The notes under the pieces are model-generated. The model was not told where the DNA came from. It worked only from the letters and a program-made list of their open reading frames with translations, and did no database searches. A stretch of 64,000 bases of DNA from Streptomyces sp. S465 (GTDB taxonomy: Bacteria; Actinomycetota; Actinomycetes; Streptomycetales; Streptomycetaceae). Of the stretch, positions 8,742 to 16,569 are shown one piece after another. The stretch lies in the NCBI RefSeq assembly GCF_026898115.1, contig NZ_CP114036.1, positions 8,302,001 through 8,366,000 on the forward strand, in the 5' to 3' direction. The position numbers and the translations under genes are program-made. The stretch's first letter is position 1, and each line of letters starts with the position of its first letter.

Positions 8742-8770
8742 TCCCGGCTCCCCGGAACGATCCGGCTCCG
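8685..8770. repeat. ~20-bp tandem repeat array spanning the FAH stop codon
   Basis: GGCTCC-cored units start at 8685, 8706, 8725, 8746 and 8764 (period 18-21), and a larger 40-bp period is visible (8696-8735 repeated from 8736). The stop codon at 8739-8741 lies inside the array, so copy-number change would alter the C-terminus. Confidence 0.75.
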
Positions 8771-8800
8771 CGACGGCCGTCCCGCGTGGCCGGCCGGTCC

Positions 8801-9439
8801 TCAGCGTGCGAGCGAGACCGCGTCGCCCATGACGACGACGGGTGCGCGGTCCGGGTCCAGCGCCCGCAGCAGGTCCTTCATCGGGCCCTTCCCGAGGCTC
8901 ACACATCCGCGCGTGGGGCCGCCGTGGTCGACGTGCAGCCAGATGCCGCCGCCCAGGTCCGGACCGAGCGGGCGGGTCCGGTCCAGGGGTGAGGTGCCGG
9001 GCGCGCGGTTGTAGTCGATGGCGACCACGTAGTCGAACGAGCCGGTCAGGGGCTCGCCGTCGAAACCCGTGCCGCTCGTGGTGAAGCCGGCCGAATGGTC
9101 GTAGGGCAGCCGGGTGCCGGGGTCGGGGAGGCGTCCGCCGGCGTCCGTGAGGGTGTAGACGCCGATGGGGGAGCGCAGATCACCCTCCCGGTGGTGGTCG
9201 GTCCAGCCCTCCAGCGCGTTGTGCGCCGGCCGGCTCGTCCCGGCCCGCCAGCCGGTGCCGGTGCGCTCGTACAGGATGGCCGTGGACACCGGCGCGTTCC
9301 GGTCGTGTCCGGCCACCACCAGGACCTGCCGGGACCGGGGCGGCACCCCGGCCCAGGTCCAGGGCCCCACGCCCGGTGGCCTCCCCGCTGCCTCCTCCGG
9401 GGTGACGCCGGGCGAGCGGCCGGCCGTATGGCTGGTCAT
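8801..9439 (-). CDS. L,D-transpeptidase-fold (YkuD) protein
   Basis: A 212-residue protein with a YkuD catalytic signature: WLHVDHGGPTRGCVSL holds the His and the nucleophilic Cys. Upstream strands include SPIGVYTLTDAGG and FDYVVAIDYNR, typical of ErfK/YbiS-like domains. Family members cross-link peptidoglycan peptides through the Cys. There is no signal peptide or lipobox at the N-terminus, although such enzymes normally act outside the cell. Either the true export signal is absent, or it is a cytoplasmic or non-classically exported variant. ATG 9439 is the only good start. Confidence 0.78.
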   Translation of the reverse strand: MTSHTAGRSPGVTPEEAAGRPPGVGPWTWAGVPPRSRQVLVVAGHDRNAPVSTAILYERTGTGWRAGTSRPAHNALEGWTDHHREGDLRSPIGVYTLTDAGGRLPDPGTRLPYDHSAGFTTSGTGFDGEPLTGSFDYVVAIDYNRAPGTSPLDRTRPLGPDLGGGIWLHVDHGGPTRGCVSLGKGPMKDLLRALDPDRAPVVVMGDAVSLAR

Positions 9440-9589
9440 ATCGCGCTCCCGTCAGCGGTGACACCTCGTCCCCGTATCGACGCTAACCGCGTCTCCGCCC
9501 GCGTCGGTCCGTATGCGCAGGTCCGCCCGCGCAGGTCCGTATGCGCACCTTGGGGAACGTGTGTCCGATGACATCGGTACGCTGCCCAT

Positions 9590-10216
9590 ATGGGCGTATA
9601 TCTCCAGGGTTCGCTCTTCGACCAGGCCGACGACATCGGTCTCGGCCCGCTGCGCGGGATGCGCAGGACCGAGCTCGGGTCCGGAGCCTGGATCGATCTG
9701 CGGCCCGGGTGGCTGAGCGGGGCGGACGACCTGTTCACCCGGCTCGTCGCCGAGGTTCCCTGGAAGGCCGAGCGGCGGCACATGTACGAGCAGGTGGTGG
9801 ACGTTCCCCGGCTGCTCGCCTTCTACGGCGCCGAGGACCCGCTGCCGCACCCCGTCCTGGCCGAGGCCAGGGCGGCGCTCTCCGCGTACTACGCCAGCGA
9901 GCTGGGGGAGCCCTTCACCACGGCCGGGCTGTGCTACTACCGGGACGGCCGGGACAGCGTGGCCTGGCACGGCGACCGCATCGGCCGGGGGAGCAGCGAG
10001 GACACCATGGTCGCCATCCTGTCCGTGGGCGCGCCCCGGGACCTGCTGCTGCGCCCGCGCGGTGGCGGCGGCACCGTGCGACGGCCGCTCGGCCACGGGG
10101 ACCTGCTGGTGATGGGCGGCTCCTGCCAGCGGACCTGGGAACACGCGATCCCCAAGTCCGCCCGTGCCACCGGCCCGCGGATCAGCGTCCAGTTCCGCCC
10201 CAGCGGCGTGGGGTGA
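9590..10216 (+). CDS. AlkB-like 2-oxoglutarate/Fe(II) dioxygenase
   Basis: A 208-residue member of the AlkB family, oxidative demethylases of alkylated bases. Metal ligands are in AWHGDRIG (HxD) and TWEHAIPK (His); the 2-oxoglutarate-binding Arg is in RISVQFRP. YYRDGRDSVAWH is the conserved segment before the first His. ATG 9590 opens MGVYLQGSLFDQ. The gene ends 9 bp from the convergent transporter gene. Confidence 0.9.
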   Translation: MGVYLQGSLFDQADDIGLGPLRGMRRTELGSGAWIDLRPGWLSGADDLFTRLVAEVPWKAERRHMYEQVVDVPRLLAFYGAEDPLPHPVLAEARAALSAYYASELGEPFTTAGLCYYRDGRDSVAWHGDRIGRGSSEDTMVAILSVGAPRDLLLRPRGGGGTVRRPLGHGDLLVMGGSCQRTWEHAIPKSARATGPRISVQFRPSGVG

Positions 10217-10225
10217 AGCCGGCGG

Positions 10226-11551
10226 TCACCCGTGAGCCTGGGACCCGATCGGGTCGTCCTCCAGATCGGTGGTGTGGGTCTCCTTCAGGAACCACACGCA
10301 CAGCGCGGAGATCAGGGCGATCACCACGATGTAGCCGGACACCGGAAGCGATGAGCCGGTGGAGGCGACGAGCTGGGTGGCGAGGACGGGGGTGACGCCG
10401 CCGCCGACGATGCCGCTCGCGTTGTAGGCCACGGACGCGCCGGTGTAGCGGTAGCGGGTGGCGAACATCTCCGGGAGGTAGGCGCCCATCGGGCCGTACA
10501 ACGCGGCGAAGGCCAGCATCCCGACGGCCATCGCGAGCCCGATGAGCAGTGGCTCACCGGTGTTGATCAGGGCGAACATGGGATACGCCCACAGCGCGGC
10601 CAGAATCCCCGCGCTCAGGCAGACGGTACGGCGGCCGATGCGGTCGGACACCACGGCCAGTACCGGCGTGGCCAGGCCCAGCACGAGCGCCGCCACCATC
10701 GCGCACAGCAGCAGCATGTCCTTGTCGAGGTCCAGCTCCGTGGTGCCGTAGGACAGCGCGAAGGTCGTGATCGTGTAGAAGAGCGTGTGCGCGAGGATGA
10801 AGGCGCAGGTCGACAGGGCCAGAGTGGCGCCCTGGCGGCGGACCACGTCGACGATGGGCGCCTTGGCCCGCTCCTGCTGTTCCAGCGCCTTCTGGAAGAC
10901 CGGTGTTTCGGCGATCCGCATCCGGATGTAGTAGCCGACGACGACCAGCGCCGCGCTGGCCAGGAACGGGATCCGCCACCCCCAGGACTCGAAGGTCGCG
11001 TCGTCCATCACCCGGCCCAGCAGCAGGAACGAGCCGCCGGCGATGATGAAGCCGATGGCCGGGCCGATCTGCGGGAAGCTCGACCACAGCCCCCGCTTGC
11101 CCCGGGGCGCGTACTCGGTGGCCAGCAGCACCGCGCCGCCCCACTCGCCGCCCAGCCCCACACCCTGGAGGAAACGGCACAGCACCAGCAGTACGGGCGC
11201 CGCGATCCCGACCGTCCCGTAGGTGGGCAGCAGCCCGATGGCGACCGTTCCCGTCCCCATCACGAGCAGCGAGGTGACCAGCATCGCCTTGCGCCCGGTG
11301 CGGTCCCCGAAGTGCCCGAAGATGACCGCGCCGATCGGGCGGGCGACGAAGCCCACACCGAAGGTGGCGAACGCGGCCAGCGTGCCCGCGAGCGCGGAGA
11401 AGGTGGGGAAGAACAGCTTGCCGAGGACGAGCGCGGCCGCCGTCCCGTAGATGTAGAAGTCGTAGAACTCGATCGCCGTTCCGACGAAGCTGGCGACCGC
11501 GATCCGTGTCGTGGACACGGTGCGGCCGGCGGGCGGGGCGAGGGTGGACAT
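10226..11551 (-). CDS. MFS transporter, metabolite:H+ symporter (MHS) type
   Basis: A 441-residue 12-TM major facilitator of the MHS group (relatives transport shikimate, proline/betaine or alpha-ketoglutarate). VGTAIEFYDFYIYG in TM1 is the family hallmark. Motif A reads GHFGDRTGRKAML after TM2-3, and LCRFLQGVGLGGEWGG is the conserved TM4 segment. ATG 11551 follows a GGGAGC ribosome site; the open frame further upstream is Arg-rich and non-membranous. It lies downstream of the PucR gene, separated from it by a hairpin, so it probably has its own promoter, perhaps PucR-controlled. Confidence 0.9.
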   Translation of the reverse strand: MSTLAPPAGRTVSTTRIAVASFVGTAIEFYDFYIYGTAAALVLGKLFFPTFSALAGTLAAFATFGVGFVARPIGAVIFGHFGDRTGRKAMLVTSLLVMGTGTVAIGLLPTYGTVGIAAPVLLVLCRFLQGVGLGGEWGGAVLLATEYAPRGKRGLWSSFPQIGPAIGFIIAGGSFLLLGRVMDDATFESWGWRIPFLASAALVVVGYYIRMRIAETPVFQKALEQQERAKAPIVDVVRRQGATLALSTCAFILAHTLFYTITTFALSYGTTELDLDKDMLLLCAMVAALVLGLATPVLAVVSDRIGRRTVCLSAGILAALWAYPMFALINTGEPLLIGLAMAVGMLAFAALYGPMGAYLPEMFATRYRYTGASVAYNASGIVGGGVTPVLATQLVASTGSSLPVSGYIVVIALISALCVWFLKETHTTDLEDDPIGSQAHG

Positions 11552-11660
11552 GGCGGCGGCTCCCAGGTGACGTGCACTGCGGTCGGAGTATCTGGCCCGG
11601 CCAGGGGGCATGCCACCGTTCCCTGTCGGGAATCGGCCGGATGCTTTCCTCTCTTTGTCG

Positions 11661-11690
11661 AAAAGCCGACGGTTGCCGGGGGGCCGTCGG
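11661..11690 (-). terminator. rho-independent-type terminator after the PucR gene
   Basis: Arms CCGACGG (11666-11672) and CCGTCGG (11684-11690) enclose an 11-base loop. On the minus strand the stem is followed by CTTTTC (opposite 11661-11664). Position is 20 bp past the PucR stop. Confidence 0.6.
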
Positions 11691-11709
11691 CCGTGGTCGG
11701 TCCGGCGGC

Positions 11710-12933
11710 TCATCCCTGGCCGGCCGCGCGCATCAGGGAACGCAGCCGCAGCCCCAGATGGAGCGTCAGCCGGTTGTCGCCGTCGGCCAGGTCCAGTCCG
11801 GTGAGTTCCGCGATGCGCTGCAGCCGGTAGTACAGCGAGGTGCGGTGGAGGTGCAGGGCGTCCGCGGTGCGCGGCGCCGAACCGGCGTGGTCGAGGTAGG
11901 CCGCGAGCGTCTCGGTGAGGCGGCCCGAGGGATCCCGGGCCAGCAGGGCGCGCAGCGGCGCGGGCAGCAGCGCGGGAGTCAGCCGGTCCGGCGGGATCAG
12001 CGACAGGGGTGCCAGCGCGCCGAGTTCGGCCCAGTGCACGACGCCGTCACCGCCGGTTTGTGGCCCGGCCGCCCGTGCGGCGCCCGCCGCCTGCTCGCAC
12101 GACATCCACGCCTGTTCGACACCGCCCTCCACGGTCTCGCCGATCCCCGCCACACACTCCGCCGACCCGTCCAGCACCGACCGCACCTGCTGGAGGAGGA
12201 CCGCCGCCCGAGCGCGCAGCCGCTCCTCGGGTACGGGCCGGTCGGAGCAGGTCAGCAGCAGCCCGCGCGGCCCGTCCAGGCAGAACTCGGTGTGCAGCGC
12301 GCGGTCGCCCGCCACCCGCTCGAGCCCGGTGCGCAGCGCCACCTCCACCACCCCCGCGCGGTCGGCCGGCGGATCACCGACGACCCGCGCGACCGTGACA
12401 CCGGCACAGCGGGCGGACGGCAGCCGGCCACCGCGGACGAGTGCGTCCCGCCCGGCCTCGCGCACCGTGGCCGACGGGCTCAGCAGCTGCCGCAACGCCT
12501 CCTCGCGGGCCATCCGCTCGGTGTCCCGTGCGGCGAACTCCCCGTACATGAGGGGAGCGAGGATACCGGTGGCCTCGACGACGGCCTCGACACTGGCGGG
12601 GGAGAGGGAGCCGTCGGGGTCGATGACCACGAGCAGGCCGAGCAGTTGGTGCCGCCACCGTATCGGCGCGCACAGTCGCGCCCGCATGCCCAGGTCGTCG
12701 CGCGGCGGGATGACACCGGGTTCGGTCCAGCGGTCGACCCCCTGGGCGAGGATGTGCCCGGCCGCCGCGCTGCCCGCGTCCCGCTGGAGCACCGCCCGCA
12801 CCCGCACCCGGTCCTCGTCGCCGAAGTGGCGGCTCGCACACAGGATGTGCACCCGTGGGTCGTTGACCGCGACGGAACGGCCGATGCGCTCCGCCAGCTC
12901 GTCCACGACGTCCTGAAGCCGGCCTTCGAGCAT
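11710..12933 (-). CDS. PucR/CdaR-family transcriptional regulator
   Basis: A 407-residue activator-type regulator. The N-terminal half (about 1-140) is GAF/sensor-like (LCAPIRWRHQLLGLLVVIDP). A GGDEF-like middle region follows. The C-terminus carries the PucR helix-turn-helix in TLAAYLDHAGSAPRTADALHLHRTSLYYRLQRI (family-defining; about residues 345-380). Such proteins often control purine, amino-acid or aromatic catabolism next to the gene. Here it is divergent from an SDR and upstream of an MHS transporter, which suggests import and oxidation of a small carboxylate or alcohol. Confidence 0.87.
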   Translation of the reverse strand: MLEGRLQDVVDELAERIGRSVAVNDPRVHILCASRHFGDEDRVRVRAVLQRDAGSAAAGHILAQGVDRWTEPGVIPPRDDLGMRARLCAPIRWRHQLLGLLVVIDPDGSLSPASVEAVVEATGILAPLMYGEFAARDTERMAREEALRQLLSPSATVREAGRDALVRGGRLPSARCAGVTVARVVGDPPADRAGVVEVALRTGLERVAGDRALHTEFCLDGPRGLLLTCSDRPVPEERLRARAAVLLQQVRSVLDGSAECVAGIGETVEGGVEQAWMSCEQAAGAARAAGPQTGGDGVVHWAELGALAPLSLIPPDRLTPALLPAPLRALLARDPSGRLTETLAAYLDHAGSAPRTADALHLHRTSLYYRLQRIAELTGLDLADGDNRLTLHLGLRLRSLMRAAGQG

Positions 12934-12987
12934 CGTCCATCACCTCCCGCCGGACGGGCCGGGTGGCCCGTCGCCGCTGCCGATCGG

Positions 12988-12997
12988 AAAGATCTTT
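12988..12997. promoter_or_regulatory. AAAGATCTTT palindrome in the PucR/SDR divergent promoter
   Basis: A 10-bp perfect palindrome in the 187-bp intergenic region, AT-rich relative to its surroundings and 54 bp upstream of the PucR start. A candidate regulator site; the protein is unknown. Confidence 0.35.
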
Positions 12998-13120
12998 ACG
13001 TATGTCTCGACCGATGTGAAGGGCGATGACCTGCTGTTTTCTACAGATCGAGGAGGCGGTGCGAGGTGTTTGCGACGGCCGTCGGTGGCCCCGGGACACC
13101 CCGGTGTCCAGGATCGGGCC

Positions 13121-13918
13121 ATGCACAGGGGACGACGACTGGCCGACCGCACCGCCCTCGTCTTCGGGGCCGGCTCGAGCGGGGACGGGGTGAGCAACGG
13201 CCAGGCCGCCGCGCTCGCGTTCGCCCGGGAGGGCGCGCGGGTGGCGGCGATCGACATCGACGCGGACCAGGCCCGCCGTACGGCCGAGGCGATCACGGCC
13301 GAGGGTGGCACGGCACTGCCCCTGACGGCGGATGTCACCGACGAGGAGCAGGTGGCCGCCGCCGTCGCGGCGGCCGAGCGCGCACTGGGCACGCCCACGG
13401 TGCTGCACAACAACGTCGGCGTGGCCCGGCTGGGCGACATCACCGGACTCGACCTGGCCGACTGGCAGTCCGCCCTCGCGATCAATGTCGGCGGTGTCTT
13501 CCTGACCTGCAAGCACGTACTGCCGCGCATGGTGGCGGCGGGTGGCGGGGCGGTGGTCAACGTGTCCTCGATCGCGGCGATACGCGACACCGGGTATCCG
13601 TACCCGAGCTACAGCGCCTCGAAGGCGGCCGTCAACCAGCTCACGGTCAGCCTGGCGCTGCGCCACGCCGCCGAGGGCGTGCGGGTGAACGCCGTGATGC
13701 CCGGACTCATCGACACCCCGCTGGTGGCCCAGCAGATCGTGGCCGGGGCGGACGACCCCGAGGCCGCGCTCGCGGCCCGCCACGCGGTGAGCCCGACGGG
13801 CCGCATGGGCAGCCCGTGGGACGTCGCGGCCGCCGCCGTCTTCCTCGCCTCGGACGAGGCCGCGTACATCAACGGCGTATGCCTGCCCGTGGACGGTGGC
13901 CTCACGGCGCGCTGCTGA
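13121..13918 (+). CDS. short-chain dehydrogenase/reductase
   Basis: A 265-residue NAD(P)-dependent SDR. The cofactor motif is GAGSSGDGVSNGQ (a variant of TGxxxGxG with a two-residue insertion). NNVG replaces the usual NNAG. The catalytic Ser is in NVSSIAAI and the Tyr/Lys in YPSYSASKAAVNQ. The C-terminus VNGV/INGVCLPVDGG is classical. ATG 13121 is chosen because the frame upstream has no Rossmann character. Substrate is unknown; the PucR neighbour suggests inducible catabolism. Confidence 0.87.
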   Translation: MHRGRRLADRTALVFGAGSSGDGVSNGQAAALAFAREGARVAAIDIDADQARRTAEAITAEGGTALPLTADVTDEEQVAAAVAAAERALGTPTVLHNNVGVARLGDITGLDLADWQSALAINVGGVFLTCKHVLPRMVAAGGGAVVNVSSIAAIRDTGYPYPSYSASKAAVNQLTVSLALRHAAEGVRVNAVMPGLIDTPLVAQQIVAGADDPEAALAARHAVSPTGRMGSPWDVAAAAVFLASDEAAYINGVCLPVDGGLTARC

Positions 13919-13927
13919 GCGCCATTT

Positions 13928-13939
13928 TGGTCCAGACCA
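13928..13939. promoter_or_regulatory. dre-like (DasR-type) site
   Basis: TGGTCCAGACCA matches the core of the DasR-responsive element (consensus ACTGGTCTAGACCAGT) and equals the TGGTCCAGACC repeat known from Streptomyces chitinase promoters. It lies 240 bp before the thaumatin-like gene. DasR is the GntR-family sensor of glucosamine-6-phosphate; binding is inferred from sequence alone. Confidence 0.55.
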
Positions 13940-13987
13940 TTGACATACGGGGTCCGGGGGCGCTGTCATGGGGGACCGTCAGCTCTG

Positions 13988-13999
13988 GAGAGCGCTCTC
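13988..13999. promoter_or_regulatory. LacI/CebR-like operator palindrome
   Basis: GAGAGCGCTCTC is a perfect 12-bp palindrome, close to the CebR-type box TGGGAGCGCTCCCA used by Streptomyces LacI regulators of glucan use. It sits between the dre-like site and the thaumatin gene. Suggests a second sugar-responsive input. Confidence 0.5.
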
Positions 14000-14178
14000 A
14001 GGCCGATGCTATCGCCTGGGCCGGACCTCGGAGAGTTTTCGTGGGCAAAGGTTGTCATGATCGTGACACACTCCTCGTGATCAACCTCGCTCGGTCGTGG
14101 GAGCGCCCCGGCGCATGACCTTCCGGCGGCACCGCCGGCTCTTCCGTAGCACCTTTCCCCCACGACGAAAGAGGAACC

Positions 14179-14973
14179 ATGCGGAAAATCCTGACCGCCG
14201 TGGCCGCCATGGCCGCCGCGGTCCTGGTGGCCCTGAGCCCGCATTCCGCGGCCAGCGCGGGCGCCACCCCCGGCACCGGCGCGGAAACGGCGTCCGGTAC
14301 CGCGTCGGCCGCGGCGGTCGACCACACCGTCACGTTCGTCAACGACACCGGCAGGAAGGTGTGGATCGGCAGCGATGTCAATGCCGACGGGTCCAAGGAC
14401 TTCACCTCGCTGCCCATCCTGGAGCCCGGCCAGTCGGGCACGGTGACGATTCCCGAGACGGCGGACCCCGGCCACTGGCGCGGCAAGTTCTTCGCCCGTC
14501 AAGGATGTACCGGAACCCCGGGCGACACCTTCCACTGCGAGGTGGGGGACTGCGGCAAGCTCGAGGACCACTGCGAGACCGCCGAACAGCCCACCAGCCT
14601 CGCGGAGTTCAACTTCGACACCCGGGACTCGCTGGCCCCCTGGTACAACGTCAGCTACGTCAACGCCTTCTCCCAGCCCGTCACCATCGCCCCGAACGAC
14701 GCCGCGGGCGGCGGCGGATGCGACACGATGGGCTGCTCGCAGAACCTGCTGCCGCTGTGTCCCCCGGACAACCTGACGAGCTGGCCGGACGGCTCGCCGA
14801 TGCTGTGCACCAACCCCAACCGGGACGCCAAGACGCCCTACAGCGACATGATCGCCGCCCATTGCCCCAAGGCCTACGGATGGTCCAAGCAGGACCAGGA
14901 ACCGGGCAACCAGGTGATGCAGCAGTGCGGCCGGTGCAGCGGCTTCACCGTCACCTTCCACAGCGTCGTCTGA
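14179..14973 (+). CDS. secreted thaumatin-like protein
   Basis: A 264-residue exported protein of the thaumatin/osmotin fold. A Sec signal peptide spans about residues 1-27 (KILTAVAAMAAAVLVALSPH...ASA). The mature part starts with HTVTFVNDTGRKVWIGSD, the classic thaumatin first strand, and holds eleven cysteines. ATG 14179 follows AGAGGAA. Thaumatin-like proteins bind or hydrolyse beta-1,3-glucan. The gene leads a secreted trio with GH128 and a double-psi barrel protein, which supports a fungal-wall or glucan role. Confidence 0.83.
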   Translation: MRKILTAVAAMAAAVLVALSPHSAASAGATPGTGAETASGTASAAAVDHTVTFVNDTGRKVWIGSDVNADGSKDFTSLPILEPGQSGTVTIPETADPGHWRGKFFARQGCTGTPGDTFHCEVGDCGKLEDHCETAEQPTSLAEFNFDTRDSLAPWYNVSYVNAFSQPVTIAPNDAAGGGGCDTMGCSQNLLPLCPPDNLTSWPDGSPMLCTNPNRDAKTPYSDMIAAHCPKAYGWSKQDQEPGNQVMQQCGRCSGFTVTFHSVV

Positions 14974-15024
14974 CCGGCCGGTCGGCCGCCTCACCCGCGG
15001 CCGGATGAGGAAAGGAGGGACGAC

Positions 15025-15846
15025 GTGCGGAGGATACGCCTCCTCACCGTCTTGCTGGCGGTGCTGACCCTGCTGACCACGGGCAGCCAGGCGGGCGCCG
15101 GTGCGTCCGCCGCTGAGGCCGGGAAGAAGGGCGTCAGCGCCTGGAACTTCGACGGGGTCACCGCGGCGATGGCCGATTCCGGGGTCGGCTGGTTCTACAC
15201 CTGGGCCTCGGGCAAGGAACAGATCCAGCCGCCGGACGGTGTCGAGTTCGTGCCCATGATCTGGGGTGCGGGATCGGTGACCGACACCGAACTCGACCGG
15301 GCCAGGAGCGAGGGCAGCACCCTGCTCGGATTCAACGAGCCGGACCTGGCCGGCCAGGCGAACATGACCGTGGAGCAGGCCCTCGACCTGTGGCCCCGGC
15401 TCCAGTCGACCGGTATGCGGCTCGGCGCCCCCGCCGTGGCCTACGGCGGCGACGTCGCCGACGGCTGGCTCGACCGCTTCATGAAGGGCGCCGCCGACCG
15501 CGGCTACTCGGTCGACTTCATCCCGCTGCACTGGTACGGCGCGGACTTCGACGCCACCCGCGCCACCGACCAGCTGCGCGGCTATCTCCAGGCCGTCCAC
15601 GACCGCTACCACAAGCCCATCTGGCTCACCGAGTACGCGCTGATCGACTTCTCGACCGGTACCCCGAGGTATCCAACCGCGGAGCAGCAGGCCGCGTTCG
15701 TGACGAAGTCCACCGCCATGCTCCAGGGACTGTCCTTCGTCGAGCGGTACGCGTGGTTCACGCTGTCCGCCGATCGCGGCGGCACCGGTCTCTACAACGG
15801 CGCGACGCCCAACCAGATGGGCGCCGCCTACCGCGCGGCCGGCTGA
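15025..15846 (+). CDS. secreted GH128-type beta-1,3-glucanase
   Basis: A 273-residue exported glycoside hydrolase with an Asl1-like TIM barrel (family GH128). The Sec signal is at residues 1-30. The acid/base Glu is in LLGFNEPDLAGQANM and the nucleophile in IWLTEYALIDF; WFYTWASG and FIPLHWYGADF are the other barrel signatures. GTG 15025 follows a strong AGGAGGG. The gap to the thaumatin gene is 51 bp, so they are probably co-transcribed. Confidence 0.86.
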   Translation: MRRIRLLTVLLAVLTLLTTGSQAGAGASAAEAGKKGVSAWNFDGVTAAMADSGVGWFYTWASGKEQIQPPDGVEFVPMIWGAGSVTDTELDRARSEGSTLLGFNEPDLAGQANMTVEQALDLWPRLQSTGMRLGAPAVAYGGDVADGWLDRFMKGAADRGYSVDFIPLHWYGADFDATRATDQLRGYLQAVHDRYHKPIWLTEYALIDFSTGTPRYPTAEQQAAFVTKSTAMLQGLSFVERYAWFTLSADRGGTGLYNGATPNQMGAAYRAAG

Positions 15847-15903
15847 CGAACGGCCCGTCCGTGCGCACCCCCCACCACCACACATCGAAACGAGGTCCTC
15901 GCC

Positions 15904-16338
15904 ATGCGCAAGGGAATGCTGGCCGGCCGGCTGGCGGCCGCGGCCGTCGCACTGACCGCCGTGCTCGGTGTCGCCCCGACGAGCACCGCCGCGACCAGTG
16001 ACATCCCGCCGGCCGGAGAGAACTGCTGGGCGACCCACTACGGCTACATACCCCCCGGTGCCTACACCGCCAGCGGCGAACTCTTCGACAACAACGCGGA
16101 CACCGCGGCGACGTCCCTGAGCCGCGATCCGCAACTGCCCTTCGGGACCAAGGTGAAGGTCACCAACGTCGCGAACGGCGCGTCCCTGGTGGTGCGCATC
16201 AACGACCGCGGCACCTTCGCGTGGAGCTCGTCGGTGCCCAAGTGCCTCGACCTGACCGACGGGGCGTACGCCCGGCTCGGCGGAGTCCTCAACCCCGACT
16301 CCGGCCACATCGTGGTCAAGGAGGAAATCGTGCCCTGA
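15904..16338 (+). CDS. secreted double-psi beta-barrel (RlpA/expansin-like) protein
   Basis: A 144-residue exported protein. The signal peptide is about residues 1-29 (ending TSTAA); then comes one DPBB domain. ATHYGYIPPGAYTASGELFD, FGTKVKVTNVANG and VRINDRGTF (the conserved Asp) are the RlpA/EXLX1-type motifs. Two cysteines (NCWAT and KCLDL) may pair. There is no CBM or SPOR domain. Relatives loosen or cleave polysaccharide. Last gene of the trio; a terminator follows. Confidence 0.83.
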   Translation: MRKGMLAGRLAAAAVALTAVLGVAPTSTAATSDIPPAGENCWATHYGYIPPGAYTASGELFDNNADTAATSLSRDPQLPFGTKVKVTNVANGASLVVRINDRGTFAWSSSVPKCLDLTDGAYARLGGVLNPDSGHIVVKEEIVP

Positions 16339-16367
16339 CCCCGCACCGACGGCGGAAAAGCGCGGTC

Positions 16368-16402
16368 GCGGCGGCCCCGGAACGCGGTTCCGGGGCCGCC
16401 GC
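16368..16402 (+). terminator. perfect 16-bp-arm terminator hairpin
   Basis: GCGGCGGCCCCGGAAC (16368-16383), 3-base loop, then its exact reverse complement (16387-16402). Lies 30 bp after the DPBB stop and ends the thaumatin-GH128-DPBB unit. No T-run, as is usual in Streptomyces. Confidence 0.8.
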
Positions 16403-16569
16403 GTGCAGGTGCCCCCATGCCGCCCCGCGAAGCGCCCGTCGTACGCCGGCGGCTTCGCTCTTTCCGGGGCTCTTCGCCGGAACCGCTACCCACCGACCTC
16501 GGGCCGAAGTACTCTCCCTCGCGAAACGCCGGGAGCGGGAACTCGTGCGATGAAGTGGGGTAAACGGGG

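Noticed and set aside
11552..11713. N-terminal extension of the MHS transporter
   Set aside because: The 54 extra residues are Arg/Gly-rich and overlap the terminator hairpin; ATG 11551 has a ribosome site and leads directly into TM1.
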